A program made the position numbers and the translations under genes. 54,394 nt of DNA. Origin: an uncultured SAR116 cluster alpha proteobacterium (GTDB taxonomy: Bacteria; Pseudomonadota; Alphaproteobacteria; Puniceispirillales; Marisalimonadaceae). Where the stretch lies: assembly GCA_902537945.1 (NCBI GenBank), contig CACBDG010000016.1, positions 1-54,394 on the forward strand, read 5' to 3'. Position 1 is the first letter of the stretch. Each line of letters starts with the position of its first letter. Positions 31,196 through 41,196 of this stretch are shown in pieces. Under the pieces are notes generated by a model. That model was given only the letters and a program-made list of their open reading frames with translations, was not told the origin of the DNA and did no database searches.

Positions 31196-32904
31196 TGAGT
31201 TCAAAAATAACAAGATCATCATATGCAGAAATGTTTGGCCCTACGACTGGTGACAAAGTTAGATTAGCTGACACAGACTTGTTTATAGAAGTTGAAAATG
31301 ATTTAACTGTATATGGCGAGGAAGTGAAATTTGGTGGTGGAAAAGTAATTAGAGACGGTATGGGCCAATCACAAGTTACAAGACAAGATGGCGCCGTTGA
31401 CACTGTTATTACAAACTCACTGATAGTTGATGTAAATGGAATATTTAAAGCCGATATTGGAATTAAAGATGGTATTATTCAAAAAATTGGAAAATCTGGA
31501 AATCCTGACACTCAACCAAAAATTGATATTATCATTGGACCTGGCACAGAAATAATCGCAGGTGAAGGTAAAATCATTACTGCAGGAGGATTTGATTCTC
31601 ACATCCACTATATATGTCCTCAACAAATTGATGATGCCCTGCATTCAGGTTTAACAACAATGCTAGGCGGTGGTACTGGACCTGCTCATGGAACATTGGC
31701 AACAACATGCACACCTGGATCTTGGCATATAGGTAAAATGATACAATCAGCGGATGCTTTTTCTATGAATCTTGCATTTGCTGGTAAAGGCAATTCTTCC
31801 AAACCAGAAGGATTAATTGAGCAGGTAAATGCTGGAGCTTGCGCACTTAAATTGCACGAAGATTGGGGAACCACTCCTGGTGCTATAGATAACTGTCTAA
31901 ATGTAGCTGACAAAATGGATGTTCAAGTAATGATACATACAGATACATTGAATGAAAGTGGATTTGTAGAAAATACTATAAAAGCTATTAATAATAGAAC
32001 AATTCATGCCTTTCATACTGAAGGTGCTGGTGGAGGACATGCTCCTGACATCATAAAAGTGTGTGGGAATGAAAATGTAATACCATCATCAACTAATCCA
32101 ACAAGACCATATACTATAAATACCTTAGAAGAGCATTTGGATATGCTTATGGTATGTCATCATTTAGATAAATCAATTCCTGAGGACGTTGCCTTTGCCG
32201 AAAGCAGGATAAGAAAAGAGACCATAGCTGCAGAGGATATCCTTCATGATTTAGGTGCCTTTTCAATTATAGCTTCTGACAGCCAAGCAATGGGAAGGGT
32301 TGGAGAAGTTATTATCAGAACTTGGCAAACAGCTCACAAAATGAAAGTTCAAAGAGGTCGTCTTCAAGAAGAAAAGGGTGATAATGACAATGTAAGAGTT
32401 AAAAGATATGTAGCTAAATACACAATTAATCCAGCTATAACTCACGGTGTATCTAAACATATAGGTTCAATAACTGAAGGTAAAAGAGCTGATATTGTGA
32501 TATGGGATCCAGCTTTTTTTGGTGTAAAACCAGAGACTGTCATTCTTGGTGGAAGCATTGCTTGTGCTCAAATGGGTGATCCTAATGCATCAATTCCAAC
32601 TCCACAGCCTGTATATACAAGACCAATGTTTTCTTCTTATGGAAGATCTCTAGAGACATCTTCAATTACTTTTGTAAGTAAAGATGCTATTAAATCTGGA
32701 AGTTTAGACTCATTAAAACTTGCTAAAAATACTGTTGCGGTGGAGAAAACAAGAGATATCTCCAAAAAAGATATGGTTTATAATAATTATTGCCCAGATA
32801 TTTCTGTTGATCCAGAAACATATGAGGTTTCAGCTGATGGGGAAATTCTTACCTGTGAGCCAGCTACAGAATTACCTATGGCTCAGAGATATTTTTTATT
32901 TTAG
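31195..32904 (+). CDS. ureC: Urease alpha (catalytic) subunit
   Basis: 569 residues, standard. All key elements are present: nickel ligands in [12 protein letters not shown] (HxH, about 134-145), carbamylated lysine in ALKLHEDWG (about 217-225), MIHTDTLNE and [12 protein letters not shown], and the mobile flap with MVCHHLD (His/Cys, about 318-324). It starts [20 protein letters not shown] as expected. It hydrolyses urea at a di-nickel site in the cytosol. There is no sign of degeneration. It is followed 8 nt later by ureE. Confidence 0.98.
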   Translation: MSSKITRSSYAEMFGPTTGDKVRLADTDLFIEVENDLTVYGEEVKFGGGKVIRDGMGQSQVTRQDGAVDTVITNSLIVDVNGIFKADIGIKDGIIQKIGKSGNPDTQPKIDIIIGPGTEIIAGEGKIITAGGFDSHIHYICPQQIDDALHSGLTTMLGGGTGPAHGTLATTCTPGSWHIGKMIQSADAFSMNLAFAGKGNSSKPEGLIEQVNAGACALKLHEDWGTTPGAIDNCLNVADKMDVQVMIHTDTLNESGFVENTIKAINNRTIHAFHTEGAGGGHAPDIIKVCGNENVIPSSTNPTRPYTINTLEEHLDMLMVCHHLDKSIPEDVAFAESRIRKETIAAEDILHDLGAFSIIASDSQAMGRVGEVIIRTWQTAHKMKVQRGRLQEEKGDNDNVRVKRYVAKYTINPAITHGVSKHIGSITEGKRADIVIWDPAFFGVKPETVILGGSIACAQMGDPNASIPTPQPVYTRPMFSSYGRSLETSSITFVSKDAIKSGSLDSLKLAKNTVAVEKTRDISKKDMVYNNYCPDISVDPETYEVSADGEILTCEPATELPMAQRYFLF

Positions 32905-32912
32905 AGAAAATA

Positions 32913-33353
32913 ATGATTTCAGAGAAAATTTTAGATAATCCAGAAAATAAAAAAATAGATGATACTATAACCTTAACTTATGATCAAAGGTTTATTCGAA
33001 GGAAAAAGCTTGTCTCTGACAATAATTTTGGTTTTTTAGTAAATTTATCAGAGACTGTTTCTTTAAAAAAAAATGACGGATTTTTACTTGATAATGGATC
33101 AATCATTTTAATTAAATCTGCTGAGGAAGAGCTATTAGAAATTAAAAGCAATAACCTTATGAAAATAACTTGGCATATTGGTAATAGACATATTCCTTGC
33201 CAGATTGAAAATGAGAGACTTTTAATACAAGTTGATAAAGTAATTGAGAACTTAATTATAAAGCTGGGTGGATCTGTAAAAAAAGTAAAAGAAGAATTTA
33301 ACCCAGAAGGTGGTGCATACGGTTTAGGTAGAACTCATGGACACAAGCATTAA
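32913..33353 (+). CDS. ureE: Urease nickel metallochaperone UreE
   Basis: 146 residues. The N-terminal peptide-binding domain has LTYDQRFIRRKKLVSDN (about 22-38) and FLVNLSETVSLKKNDGFLL. The C-terminal metal domain has the conserved WHIGNRHIPCQIEN (about 90-103; the second His is a nickel ligand), then [14 protein letters not shown] as a short His-containing tail. The tail is much shorter than in His-rich UreE proteins, so it is a transfer rather than storage form. The last 17 nt overlap ureF. Confidence 0.93.
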   Translation: MISEKILDNPENKKIDDTITLTYDQRFIRRKKLVSDNNFGFLVNLSETVSLKKNDGFLLDNGSIILIKSAEEELLEIKSNNLMKITWHIGNRHIPCQIENERLLIQVDKVIENLIIKLGGSVKKVKEEFNPEGGAYGLGRTHGHKH

Positions 33354-33993
33354 ACCAGAACAATCAACTTTTGATTATCATCAGTTACTACTTTCTTGGT
33401 TTTCACCAAGCTTTCCTATAGGCAGCTTTAACTTTTCACATGGTTTGGAAGCAGCAATAGAATATAAATTTGTATATGATAAAATTACTTTGGAAGAGTG
33501 GATAAAACATCTAATTATAAATGGTGCAGGAAAGACAGACTCTATTTTATTAGCGAATTCTTATGAAGGAAAATATGTTAACGAGCTTGCATTTGCTCTT
33601 TGTGCCTCAAAAGAAAGATGGACTGAGACGCTTAATTTAGGAAAAGCTTTTTGTAAAAACATAAATGATAATTGGAACTATAAAATTGATAAAAACCTTG
33701 CTTACCCCGTTGCTGTAGGTAAAGCTGGGAAATATTTTAAAATACCATTAGAGAAACTGTTGATTGCTTTTTTACAAAGTTATGCCTCTAATCTTATCAA
33801 CGTAGGTATCAAACATATTCCTTTAGGTCAGAATGAGGGACAGAAAATTTTAATAAACTTTTTGCCAATTATTGAAAAACAAGCAAAGATATATAAAATA
33901 GCGCAAGTCAAAGATTTAGGCAGTTCCGCCTTTTTATCTGACTTAAGTAGTATGTATCATGAAACATTAAAAAACAGGATATATCAGACATGA
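33337..33993 (+). CDS. ureF: Urease accessory protein UreF
   Basis: 218 residues, helical. [20 protein letters not shown] (about 17-36), LEAAIE and [18 protein letters not shown] near the C-terminus are UreF landmarks. UreF joins UreD and acts on the UreG GTPase cycle in nickel insertion. It begins inside the end of ureE in another frame (17-nt overlap) and ends with a 4-nt ATGA overlap with ureG, so synthesis of the three chaperones is coupled. Confidence 0.92.
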   Translation: MDTSIKPEQSTFDYHQLLLSWFSPSFPIGSFNFSHGLEAAIEYKFVYDKITLEEWIKHLIINGAGKTDSILLANSYEGKYVNELAFALCASKERWTETLNLGKAFCKNINDNWNYKIDKNLAYPVAVGKAGKYFKIPLEKLLIAFLQSYASNLINVGIKHIPLGQNEGQKILINFLPIIEKQAKIYKIAQVKDLGSSAFLSDLSSMYHETLKNRIYQT

Positions 33994-34610
33994 TTAATAA
34001 CTTTGGCCCACTTAAAGTAGGAATTGGAGGCCCTGTGGGCGCTGGAAAAACTAGTTTAACAGAGGCTTTATGCAAGAAGCTCTCTAAAAAAATCTCAATG
34101 GCAGTTATTTCAAATGATATTTATACAATTGAAGATGCAGAATATCTTATGAAAGCACAGGCACTACCTTTAGAAAGAATTAAAGGTGTTGAGACTGGGG
34201 GATGCCCTCATACCGCTATTAGAGAAGATGCCTCAATCAACTTACTGGCAGTCGATGAATTAAAAGAAAAATTTCCTGACCTAGAATTAATCCTTATTGA
34301 ATCTGGTGGTGATAATTTAGCTGCAACGTTTAGTCCGGAATTAGTTGATTTATCTATTTATGTAATTGATGTTGGTATGGGAGGTGATATTCCTAGAAAA
34401 GGTGGCCCGGCCATTACAAAATCTGACTTTTTATTAGTTAATAAAACAGATCTTGCACCACATGTAGGCGTAGATCTTCAACAATTGAAAAATGATGTGG
34501 AGATAGCTAGAAATAAATTACCTTTTGTCTTTGGCCAGATGAAAAACAACGCTGGGATAGATACAATTACCTCTTTTCTAAATGAACAAGGTGGGTTGTC
34601 AATAAATTAA
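33990..34610 (+). CDS. ureG: Urease accessory GTPase UreG
   Basis: 206 residues, standard. The P-loop [11 protein letters not shown] is at 13-23, the metal-binding [13 protein letters not shown] (Cys-Pro-His) at about 70-82, [15 protein letters not shown] at about 106-120, and the NKTDLAP guanine-recognition motif near 150. It carries nickel and uses GTP hydrolysis to deliver it. It is the last gene of the operon; the convergent glycoside hydrolase gene ends 9 nt away. I see no terminator hairpin in the gap, so the 3' ends may overlap. Confidence 0.96.
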   Translation: MINNFGPLKVGIGGPVGAGKTSLTEALCKKLSKKISMAVISNDIYTIEDAEYLMKAQALPLERIKGVETGGCPHTAIREDASINLLAVDELKEKFPDLELILIESGGDNLAATFSPELVDLSIYVIDVGMGGDIPRKGGPAITKSDFLLVNKTDLAPHVGVDLQQLKNDVEIARNKLPFVFGQMKNNAGIDTITSFLNEQGGLSIN

Positions 34611-34619
34611 ATTCTTTGA

Positions 34620-36389
34620 TTATACTTTTAAATTAGTTATCCACAAACTTTGAAATGGCATTAATTTTATGTATTGGTCATCTGTAATTTTTGTTTCTTG
34701 ACATAATAAATCAAACCATTTTTCATCATCGATTAAATTAATCTTGTTAGTATTTAATTCTATGGTTTTTGAGGAGACATTTGTTAATGCAAAAATACTT
34801 TGTTTTCTATCTCTACTTTGTCTCCAAACAGCAAAAATATTTTTATCTAAATTTAATGTAAATTGTGTAGCGTTAGGATGAAATGCTGGTTGGATCTTTC
34901 TTATAGAAATTAATTTTTTAAAAATTTCATAACAATTTCTTTCAATAGTGTTGTTTGTTTTTATTAAATTAACTAAAGTTGAATAGTCCCATTTATATCT
35001 ATTCAAGTTTCTTTTAACTCCTGTACTAGCAAAGGTTTCTTCATCATTTTTGGTTGCAAATAGTGAATTAAAATAAATAGCAGGAACACCTTCAATTGCT
35101 AATATGATACAATGAGCAGCAATAAATCTTTTTAGAGCAAATTTTCCCTTTAGATCACTGTCTGTAAATTGAAGAGCATTAAATAAAGAAATATTTGCTT
35201 CATAAACTTTTTCTTCATTATTAGATAATTTTCTCATCGAAAATTTACTTCCATTTTTTTTAAGTCTTTCAAGCATTTTTTTAATTTCTTTATCAGATAA
35301 AACACCCTCTGCTGGCCTCATACCTATGCCATCATGAGAAGCTATAAAATTTAAATAAGCATTTCCTAATTGAGCTGGTGGCATTTTCATGCTCCATTTA
35401 GTTAGAGCACCAGAATCCTCAAATAAGAAAGTATTTACAATAAGAGGTGGTAAAGAAAAATTATATATCCAATGAGCTTCGTCGTTTTTGCCGAAATAAC
35501 TTAAATTTTCTTGCTTTGGTAAGTTAGTCTCAGTAACAATAATTAAATTTTTATTTAATTGATCAACAATATCTCTCAATAATTTTATGATTTCATGAGT
35601 TTGTGAGAGATTTAAACAAGTTGTTCCAGGTTGCTTCCAAATAAAGGCCACTGCATCTAATCGAAAAATTTTTATTCCATATGATGATAGTTTAAGAATT
35701 AAATTTATAAACTCGAGCAATACATCTGGATTTTTAAAATTCAAATCTATTTGATCATGACTGAAAGTACACCACAAAAAATTTTTTTTGTTTTGGAGTT
35801 CTATTTCTGTAAGTAAATCATGGTCTCTTGGTCTCACAACCTTACTGCAATCATAATTCTTATCAACAACATAAAAGTAATTTTTCCCAGGATCTTTATC
35901 CTCTAAAAAATTTTTATACCAATAACCTTTAGATGATGAATGGTTAAGTACCAAATCAGTCATTATATTTGCTTTTTTTGAGAGTGATTGAATATCTTTC
36001 CAAGTTCCATAAGCTTTATCAACATCATGATGGTTTTTAACAGAAAAACCTCCATCTCCACTTGAAGGAAAAAATGGAAGGAAATGTATACTATTTATAA
36101 ATTTTTTAAGATATTGTTCGTAGAATTTACCAAAATCCTTGAGAGTTTTTCCTGATAAACCTCTACTAATACTATCAGCATATATAATCAATAAGATCGT
36201 ATTTTCAGACCAATAATCATTTGTTAAAATTTTTGGTTCTGTATCCTTATATATATTTATAAGTTTATTTATCTTTTTTGAATACTCTAGAGTTTTGTCT
36301 TCAGAAATAATGGACCTATAAATAAAATTTAACCTTTTTAAAATATCTAAATTAATGTTTTGATTAATTTTATTTTTCAATTTCTGCAT
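34620..36389 (-). CDS. GH13 sucrose-phosphorylase-like enzyme, probable glucosylglycerate phosphorylase
   Basis: 589 residues. The GH13 barrel motifs are DLVLNHSSS (145-153), FRLDAVAFIWK (242-252; nucleophile Asp245), VTETNL (acid/base Glu287) and ASHDGIG (350-356; Asp353). The size and FRLDA/HDGIG form match subfamily GH13_18 (sucrose, sucrose-6-phosphate and glucosylglycerate phosphorylases). The start overlaps the glucosylglycerate synthase gene by 20 nt, so alpha-glucosyl-glycerate is the most likely substrate, giving glucose-1-phosphate and glycerate with phosphate. An amylosucrase-like or other glucoside specificity is possible. The family call is firm; the substrate is inference. Confidence 0.78.
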   Translation of the reverse strand: MQKLKNKINQNINLDILKRLNFIYRSIISEDKTLEYSKKINKLINIYKDTEPKILTNDYWSENTILLIIYADSISRGLSGKTLKDFGKFYEQYLKKFINSIHFLPFFPSSGDGGFSVKNHHDVDKAYGTWKDIQSLSKKANIMTDLVLNHSSSKGYWYKNFLEDKDPGKNYFYVVDKNYDCSKVVRPRDHDLLTEIELQNKKNFLWCTFSHDQIDLNFKNPDVLLEFINLILKLSSYGIKIFRLDAVAFIWKQPGTTCLNLSQTHEIIKLLRDIVDQLNKNLIIVTETNLPKQENLSYFGKNDEAHWIYNFSLPPLIVNTFLFEDSGALTKWSMKMPPAQLGNAYLNFIASHDGIGMRPAEGVLSDKEIKKMLERLKKNGSKFSMRKLSNNEEKVYEANISLFNALQFTDSDLKGKFALKRFIAAHCIILAIEGVPAIYFNSLFATKNDEETFASTGVKRNLNRYKWDYSTLVNLIKTNNTIERNCYEIFKKLISIRKIQPAFHPNATQFTLNLDKNIFAVWRQSRDRKQSIFALTNVSSKTIELNTNKINLIDDEKWFDLLCQETKITDDQYIKLMPFQSLWITNLKV

Positions 36390-37608
36390 TATCTAGTTCA
36401 ACACTTTCTTTAAATCTATCTAAAAAATCTGGTATAGCACTTAAAACCCTGTTCCATGTAGGAATAAAAGGTGTTTCCATTGGGTTCTCAAAAAAAGATT
36501 CACCAGCTTTCATTATATTCAAGGCAAAAAGTTCTACAGTTTTTTCTTCGATGTGTGAATCAAATGTTAACCCATTCATCTGTGCATCGCTTCTATATAT
36601 ATCTATCATATCTAATGCAGCTCTGTAGTATGTTGCTTTAATACTTCTAAACGTTTCAAGAGTAAAAATATTTCCCTGGGTTGCAAGTTTTCTAATTAAG
36701 GCTTTTGTTATATCAATAGACATTCTGGACAAACCAGTATTATCATCATTTTCTGATAGATCTTGGTGTTTATGATCATATTTTTGAGCCAAATCTACTT
36801 GGCAAATCCTATTACTGGCGTGATTGCGTTGCATTTCAGATAGCACACCAATTTCCAACCCCCAGTCAGAAGGTATTCTTAACCTTGGCAAAAGATTTCT
36901 TCGAAATGAAAATTCTCCAGCCAATGGATAACGAAATGATTTCATAAAATCTAAATAATCACTTCTACCTATAGTTTTTTCCATAGCGAGTAGTAAAGGG
37001 AACACCAATAATCTAGATACTCTTCCATTCATTTTTCCATCTGCAACTCGAGGGTAATAGCCTTTACAAAATTGAAAATTAAAAACTGGATTAGCTACTG
37101 GGTAAAATAATTTAGCCAAAAGAGATTTTTCATAAGTTAGTATATCACAATCATGCAAAGCAATCGATTCAGCTTTTCCTCTAGACAATGCCATTCCTAT
37201 ACAAAACCATACATTTCTCCCCTTTCCAAATTCATTAGGAGATAGCCCCTTATCTTTTAATTCTTTATCAAGTGCTATTAATCGGGGTCCATCATTCCAG
37301 AGAATAGAAAAAGGAATTTGTAATTTTTTAAAAAAATTAAATGATTTTATATATTGGTCTTTGTTTGCTCTATCTAGTCCTATAACAATGTGATTTAGAA
37401 ATTTTGTTTTATTAATTTCAGAAATAATATTAGGCAAGGCTTTTCCATTTATTTCAGAAAACAAGCAAGGAAGTATTAATTCCATAGGATTATCTTTTGA
37501 AAAGTTAATAAGATCATTTTCTAACTTATTATAATTATCTTCTGACGATGTTCCATATGAAAAATCATGTAAGTTTGCAACAATACCATTTTGATAAAAA
37601 CTGCCCAT
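36370..37608 (-). CDS. gpgS: Glucosyl-3-phosphoglycerate synthase (GpgS, GT81-like)
   Basis: 412 residues. It has a GT-A fold with IVIGLDRANKDQYIKS (about 71-86), the metal-binding IALHDCDIL (about 148-156), GYYPRVADGKMNGRVSRLL (about 182-200), YPLAGEFSF and IPSDWGLEIGVL, all typical of GpgS/MpgS-type synthases. It transfers glucose from NDP-glucose to 3-phosphoglycerate. The phosphatase lies directly upstream (4-nt gap) and the phosphorylase downstream (20-nt overlap). The product glucosylglycerate is a compatible solute often made under nitrogen limitation, which fits the neighbouring urease, though the link is only positional. Confidence 0.85.
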   Translation of the reverse strand: MGSFYQNGIVANLHDFSYGTSSEDNYNKLENDLINFSKDNPMELILPCLFSEINGKALPNIISEINKTKFLNHIVIGLDRANKDQYIKSFNFFKKLQIPFSILWNDGPRLIALDKELKDKGLSPNEFGKGRNVWFCIGMALSRGKAESIALHDCDILTYEKSLLAKLFYPVANPVFNFQFCKGYYPRVADGKMNGRVSRLLVFPLLLAMEKTIGRSDYLDFMKSFRYPLAGEFSFRRNLLPRLRIPSDWGLEIGVLSEMQRNHASNRICQVDLAQKYDHKHQDLSENDDNTGLSRMSIDITKALIRKLATQGNIFTLETFRSIKATYYRAALDMIDIYRSDAQMNGLTFDSHIEEKTVELFALNIMKAGESFFENPMETPFIPTWNRVLSAIPDFLDRFKESVELDNAEIEK

Positions 37609-37612
37609 TGTA

Positions 37613-38437
37613 TTATCCTTCTAAATTAAAATTAATTTTCTTAAGAGAAGTTCTTACCACTTCTTCCCATCCTTCTGGAGCGATTTTGGTTGCTCTTATA
37701 ATTTTATGATCTTTCAATTCAGTTAAATTTCTATTACCAGGTAAAGGTATTACACATGGTTGATCACAATCATTCAACATTGAAATATCATTAGGGCTAT
37801 CACCAACAACTATAGTATATGTTTTAAGGTTAAAATTATCATTAAGCATTTTAATCAATGTTTTCATTGCTTTGCCTTTTGAACAATTATCACAAATATT
37901 TAGGACCCTACCGCCCTCATGGAGCTTCATTCCAATTTTTTTTAATAAAGTTCTAAACTCAATGACAGTATCTATACAGCCTTCAAATATTAGAGGCATT
38001 GAATACTCTCTATTTAAAGCATGAGGTAAATATTTATCATTAAGGCCAAGGACATCCATTTGATCTTTAGGGCTCATATCTCTAACAAAAATACATTTTT
38101 TTTGAAATTCTATAGGAATATTTTTTTTAAATACCTCTAATATCTCATTTAAAGATCTACTAAAGATTAATGAACTTTCTTCTGATTTAATAACTGGATG
38201 AAGCAAGTTAAGGTTATGAATTGCAGCACCATTCTCACACACAAATGGTAATCGTTGACCTAATTGATCAAAAAATATATTAATCTCTGTATGAGTTTTA
38301 CTAGTATTAGGTATAATTTTTATACCCTTACTAATACAATTAAGAATAAAACCTTTTATCTCTTTAAAATCAAAATTATTGTGATTTAATAATGAACCAT
38401 CAAGATCTGTAAAAATTAAAATATTATTATTACTCAT
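37613..38437 (-). CDS. HAD-family glucosyl/mannosyl-3-phosphoglycerate phosphatase
   Basis: 274 residues, Cof/MPGP-type HAD. The nucleophile motif is FTDLDGSLL (9-17; Asp11, Asp13), IIPNTSKTHTEI gives motif II (Thr/Ser), VCENGAAIH is typical of MPGP enzymes, and VGDSPNDISMLN is motif IV. It removes phosphate from glucosyl-3-phosphoglycerate to give glucosylglycerate. It is the first gene of a three-gene operon with gpgS and the phosphorylase. A mannosyl substrate is the alternative, but the synthase argues for glucosyl. Confidence 0.85.
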   Translation of the reverse strand: MSNNNILIFTDLDGSLLNHNNFDFKEIKGFILNCISKGIKIIPNTSKTHTEINIFFDQLGQRLPFVCENGAAIHNLNLLHPVIKSEESSLIFSRSLNEILEVFKKNIPIEFQKKCIFVRDMSPKDQMDVLGLNDKYLPHALNREYSMPLIFEGCIDTVIEFRTLLKKIGMKLHEGGRVLNICDNCSKGKAMKTLIKMLNDNFNLKTYTIVVGDSPNDISMLNDCDQPCVIPLPGNRNLTELKDHKIIRATKIAPEGWEEVVRTSLKKINFNLEG

Positions 38438-38476
38438 GGCGTGAATTTAGGCAATTTGGAAATTATATAAAGATTT

Positions 38477-39691
38477 TTATTTATCTAAGCTTACATTTGA
38501 TGATTTATTAGGCAAAAGAAACCCTGAAATTAGAATTGCTATTGATATAAATGCTAATGATTTTAAAATGTATGAAAAATCATATCCATTTTTTAACAAA
38601 ATAGATATTGCTGGTAAAACTGCAGCCCCCGCGCATAGATTAACCATAAACTTAATTGAAAGCACTCGACCTCTCCAACTATCTTGAACATATTTTACTA
38701 AAATAATGTCAGTTATAGGAACTTGCCCAAAGACAAATAGCATACCAGCTAACATTATAAATAATAAACTGTAATCAAACGAAGAACTTGCCAGATATAT
38801 AAAAATCAATTGACCAAAACCCATTGCACATAAAACATATTTGGGTGGGATTTTGTCAGCCAACCAACCTGTTCCAATTTGAGCAAATGAAGCAAAAGCA
38901 TAAACTAATCCCGCTAATATTCCTGTTATTGCAATATCATTTGAAATTTCTGATAAATTTATTTCAAATAACCTTGGTATTAAAAATGTCATTGAACCAA
39001 AAATAAACCCTCCAGATAATGTAACAATACTTAAGCAAATAAGTACGGTTTTCCATCCCTCCTTTATGAGTTGATTATTTTCATTTTGAATTTCTGATTT
39101 TGAATTTGATGTAATTTCATCTAACTCTATAAAAGAAAGTAATTGAGTAATGCCAAATATAATACAAAAGATTGCAGGTAGCATAAAAGCTAATCTCCAA
39201 TCAGCATAAGCTATAAGAAAACCTGTTAGAACTGGTGCTAAAGCTACACCCATATTACCCCAGACACCATTTATACCTAGTCTTAAACCTACTCTACCTG
39301 GTCTTTTTGTAATCATTGCAATACCTACAGGATGGTAAATAGCAGCAAAAAAACCTAATATACCTAATGAAACTCCTAACATTTCTACAGAATTTGAAAA
39401 TGCAGTTAGAACTGCTCCTAAAGCTAAACCAAAAGGATAAATTGTAATTAGCATAGCTCTTGAAAATTTATCAGCCAACCAACCTGCTAGGGGGGCAGCA
39501 GCCCCGAATAAAACCACTCCTAAAGTTCCGTAAACAATAATTTCCTCATAGGATAACCCGAATTCTCTACCTGCATCAAATGCTGCTTTCGCAAAAATAA
39601 GCATCATAAAATGGTCAAGCAAATGTCCTATATTCAAATATAAATCTGGTATTGAGTAAGTTTTAGAACTATCAAGATTTAGTAATTTCAT
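38477..39691 (-). CDS. MFS transporter
   Basis: 404 residues with 12 predicted TM helices. GWLADKFSRAM (about 83-93) and GWLADKIPPKYV (about 273-284) are the paired MFS loop-2/3 motifs. A short hydrophilic loop (about 196-210) splits the halves. No binding residues reveal the substrate. It lies 39 nt before the glucosylglycerate operon on the same strand and could be read through into it, but a role in solute uptake is speculation. Confidence 0.82.
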   Translation of the reverse strand: MKLLNLDSSKTYSIPDLYLNIGHLLDHFMMLIFAKAAFDAGREFGLSYEEIIVYGTLGVVLFGAAAPLAGWLADKFSRAMLITIYPFGLALGAVLTAFSNSVEMLGVSLGILGFFAAIYHPVGIAMITKRPGRVGLRLGINGVWGNMGVALAPVLTGFLIAYADWRLAFMLPAIFCIIFGITQLLSFIELDEITSNSKSEIQNENNQLIKEGWKTVLICLSIVTLSGGFIFGSMTFLIPRLFEINLSEISNDIAITGILAGLVYAFASFAQIGTGWLADKIPPKYVLCAMGFGQLIFIYLASSSFDYSLLFIMLAGMLFVFGQVPITDIILVKYVQDSWRGRVLSIKFMVNLCAGAAVLPAISILLKNGYDFSYILKSLAFISIAILISGFLLPNKSSNVSLDK

Positions 39692-39721
39692 AATTACGGA
39701 ACCTATATAAGTTAAATAAAT

Positions 39722-40399
39722 TTAGGACAAAAAAGTAGTGAAGTCAGTATACTTTAATTTTTCTACCCTTAATGTGTTTTCAGGAGCGCTTGTATCCTCA
39801 TAACCTATAGATATTCCGCAGACTAACATTTCATTTTCTTGAAAACCTAATTGATCTGCAATTAATGTATGAAACCTTGTAAAAGCAACCTGACCACAGG
39901 TGTGTAATCCCTCACCTCTAGCACCCACCAAAATACTCTGAATAAACATACCGACATCCATAAATGTCCCTGTAGCAAGCCGTCTATCCATTGTTATAAA
40001 CATTCCAAGAGGAGCACCAAAAAAATGAAAGTTTTCCTGCATCTGTTTTTCTCTAGCTTCAAAATCATCTCGTTTAATATTTAGGAGTCTATAAAGTTCA
40101 AAACCAACCGCTCTTCTTCTCGAAATAAATGGTTCAAACCACTCAGTTGGATAATAATCAAACTCTTGCTTAAAATTTTTAGCAGAACCATTTTTAATCG
40201 ACTCTAAAATAGCGTTTGTTATAGCTTCTTTTTTTTCTCCTTCAACTACATATACATGCCAAGGTTGTATATTATGCCCACTAGGAGCAAAAGCTGAACA
40301 CTCTAGTACATTTTTTATTTTTTCTTTTGGAACTGGATCTTGAAGAAACCTTCTTACTGATCTTCTTGAAATGAAAGCTTCTTTTACATTCATACTCAC
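39722..40399 (-). CDS. Nitroreductase-family FMN oxidoreductase
   Basis: 225 residues. SRRSVRRFLQDPVP (about 11-24) is the FMN phosphate-binding start, then APSGHNIQPWHVYVV (about 37-51), ATGTFMDVGMFIQSILVGAR and a late CGISIGYED. It is a flavoprotein using NAD(P)H on nitro compounds, quinones or enones. The long central part with FEPFISRRRAVGFELYRLL is typical of the marine nitroreductase subgroup. It lies 30 nt upstream of the MFS gene on the same strand. Confidence 0.85.
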   Translation of the reverse strand: MSMNVKEAFISRRSVRRFLQDPVPKEKIKNVLECSAFAPSGHNIQPWHVYVVEGEKKEAITNAILESIKNGSAKNFKQEFDYYPTEWFEPFISRRRAVGFELYRLLNIKRDDFEAREKQMQENFHFFGAPLGMFITMDRRLATGTFMDVGMFIQSILVGARGEGLHTCGQVAFTRFHTLIADQLGFQENEMLVCGISIGYEDTSAPENTLRVEKLKYTDFTTFLS

Positions 40400-40471
40400 A
40401 ACCTCACAATAAAAATTAATTAATTTCAGTTTAACTATTTACGTTATTTAAGTTTTAATCAATTAATTAAT

Positions 40472-41164
40472 TTAATTTTGTGAGAATATATTTCTAAAAA
40501 ATTTAACTTTATCAATTCTCTCAAACAAATAAGGTTGTCTTTCTCTAATCATATTAGAAAGTGAAATTTCTTCTATTTTTGTAATATTTTCATATTTAAT
40601 ATTTTTAGCTTTGATTATTTTCTCATCTTCAACTTTTTTCCAAAAACTTTTAACTTTAATTAAATAAGGTTTATTTTTTTTTGAATCAGAAGAGTGGTAA
40701 TTCTTAATTGCATTATCCCATGAACCATGTTTGTTTTTTAATTGTTGTAAAAATGAAGCAGCATAGGAAATATTAGGAACAACCTCGAACATATCAGATA
40801 TTTTTTTAAAATTATTTTTGTGCCATTTTATATTAATCTGCATACAACCAACATCCATATTAAAATCATTTCTTTTTAAATTTTTAAAAACATAATTTCT
40901 CATTTGTTTTTTAGTGTCAAAAAACATACTTTTGCCAGCATGATTTATTGTCCAAGGCCAGATGATAAATTTATTTTTGATTTTTCTAATTGCTTCAGCT
41001 TTTCCTATACCGCTAAGAAGTCCTTTTGGAATATCAGTTTGCAATTCTATATTTTGGATTGTATTCTCGCATAAATTTAAATTTTCGATTTTATCTGCAT
41101 ATGATTCTTTAATTGATAAAAGATACAATAATGCCAATATTATTGAGGTTTTAAATAATTTCAT
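40472..41164 (-). CDS. Exported lytic transglycosylase-like protein (SLT fold)
   Basis: 230 residues from ATG at 41162-41164 (a TTG frame to 41179 is longer but unneeded). The signal peptide has the core IILALLYLLSI and ends near SYADK. The SLT pattern follows: LLSGIGKAEAIRKI (catalytic Glu expected in this region), WPWTINHAGKSMFF, and MDVGCMQINIKWHKNNF (the GxMQIN motif), then a helical YAASFLQQLKNKHGSWDNAIKNYHS. It cleaves peptidoglycan glycan strands in the periplasm. The WPWT-N-x-x-G plus MQIN form occurs in small transglycosylases of secretion or flagellar systems, but no such genes are adjacent here. Confidence 0.78.
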   Translation of the reverse strand: MKLFKTSIILALLYLLSIKESYADKIENLNLCENTIQNIELQTDIPKGLLSGIGKAEAIRKIKNKFIIWPWTINHAGKSMFFDTKKQMRNYVFKNLKRNDFNMDVGCMQINIKWHKNNFKKISDMFEVVPNISYAASFLQQLKNKHGSWDNAIKNYHSSDSKKNKPYLIKVKSFWKKVEDEKIIKAKNIKYENITKIEEISLSNMIRERQPYLFERIDKVKFFRNIFSQN

Positions 41165-41196
41165 GCTTTTTGTAAGCAATCAATGTGCCAGACAAA

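Noticed and set aside
31179-32460. Several antisense frames of 65-75 codons within ureB/ureC
   Set aside because: They are shadows of highly conserved urease genes, with no SD or family match.
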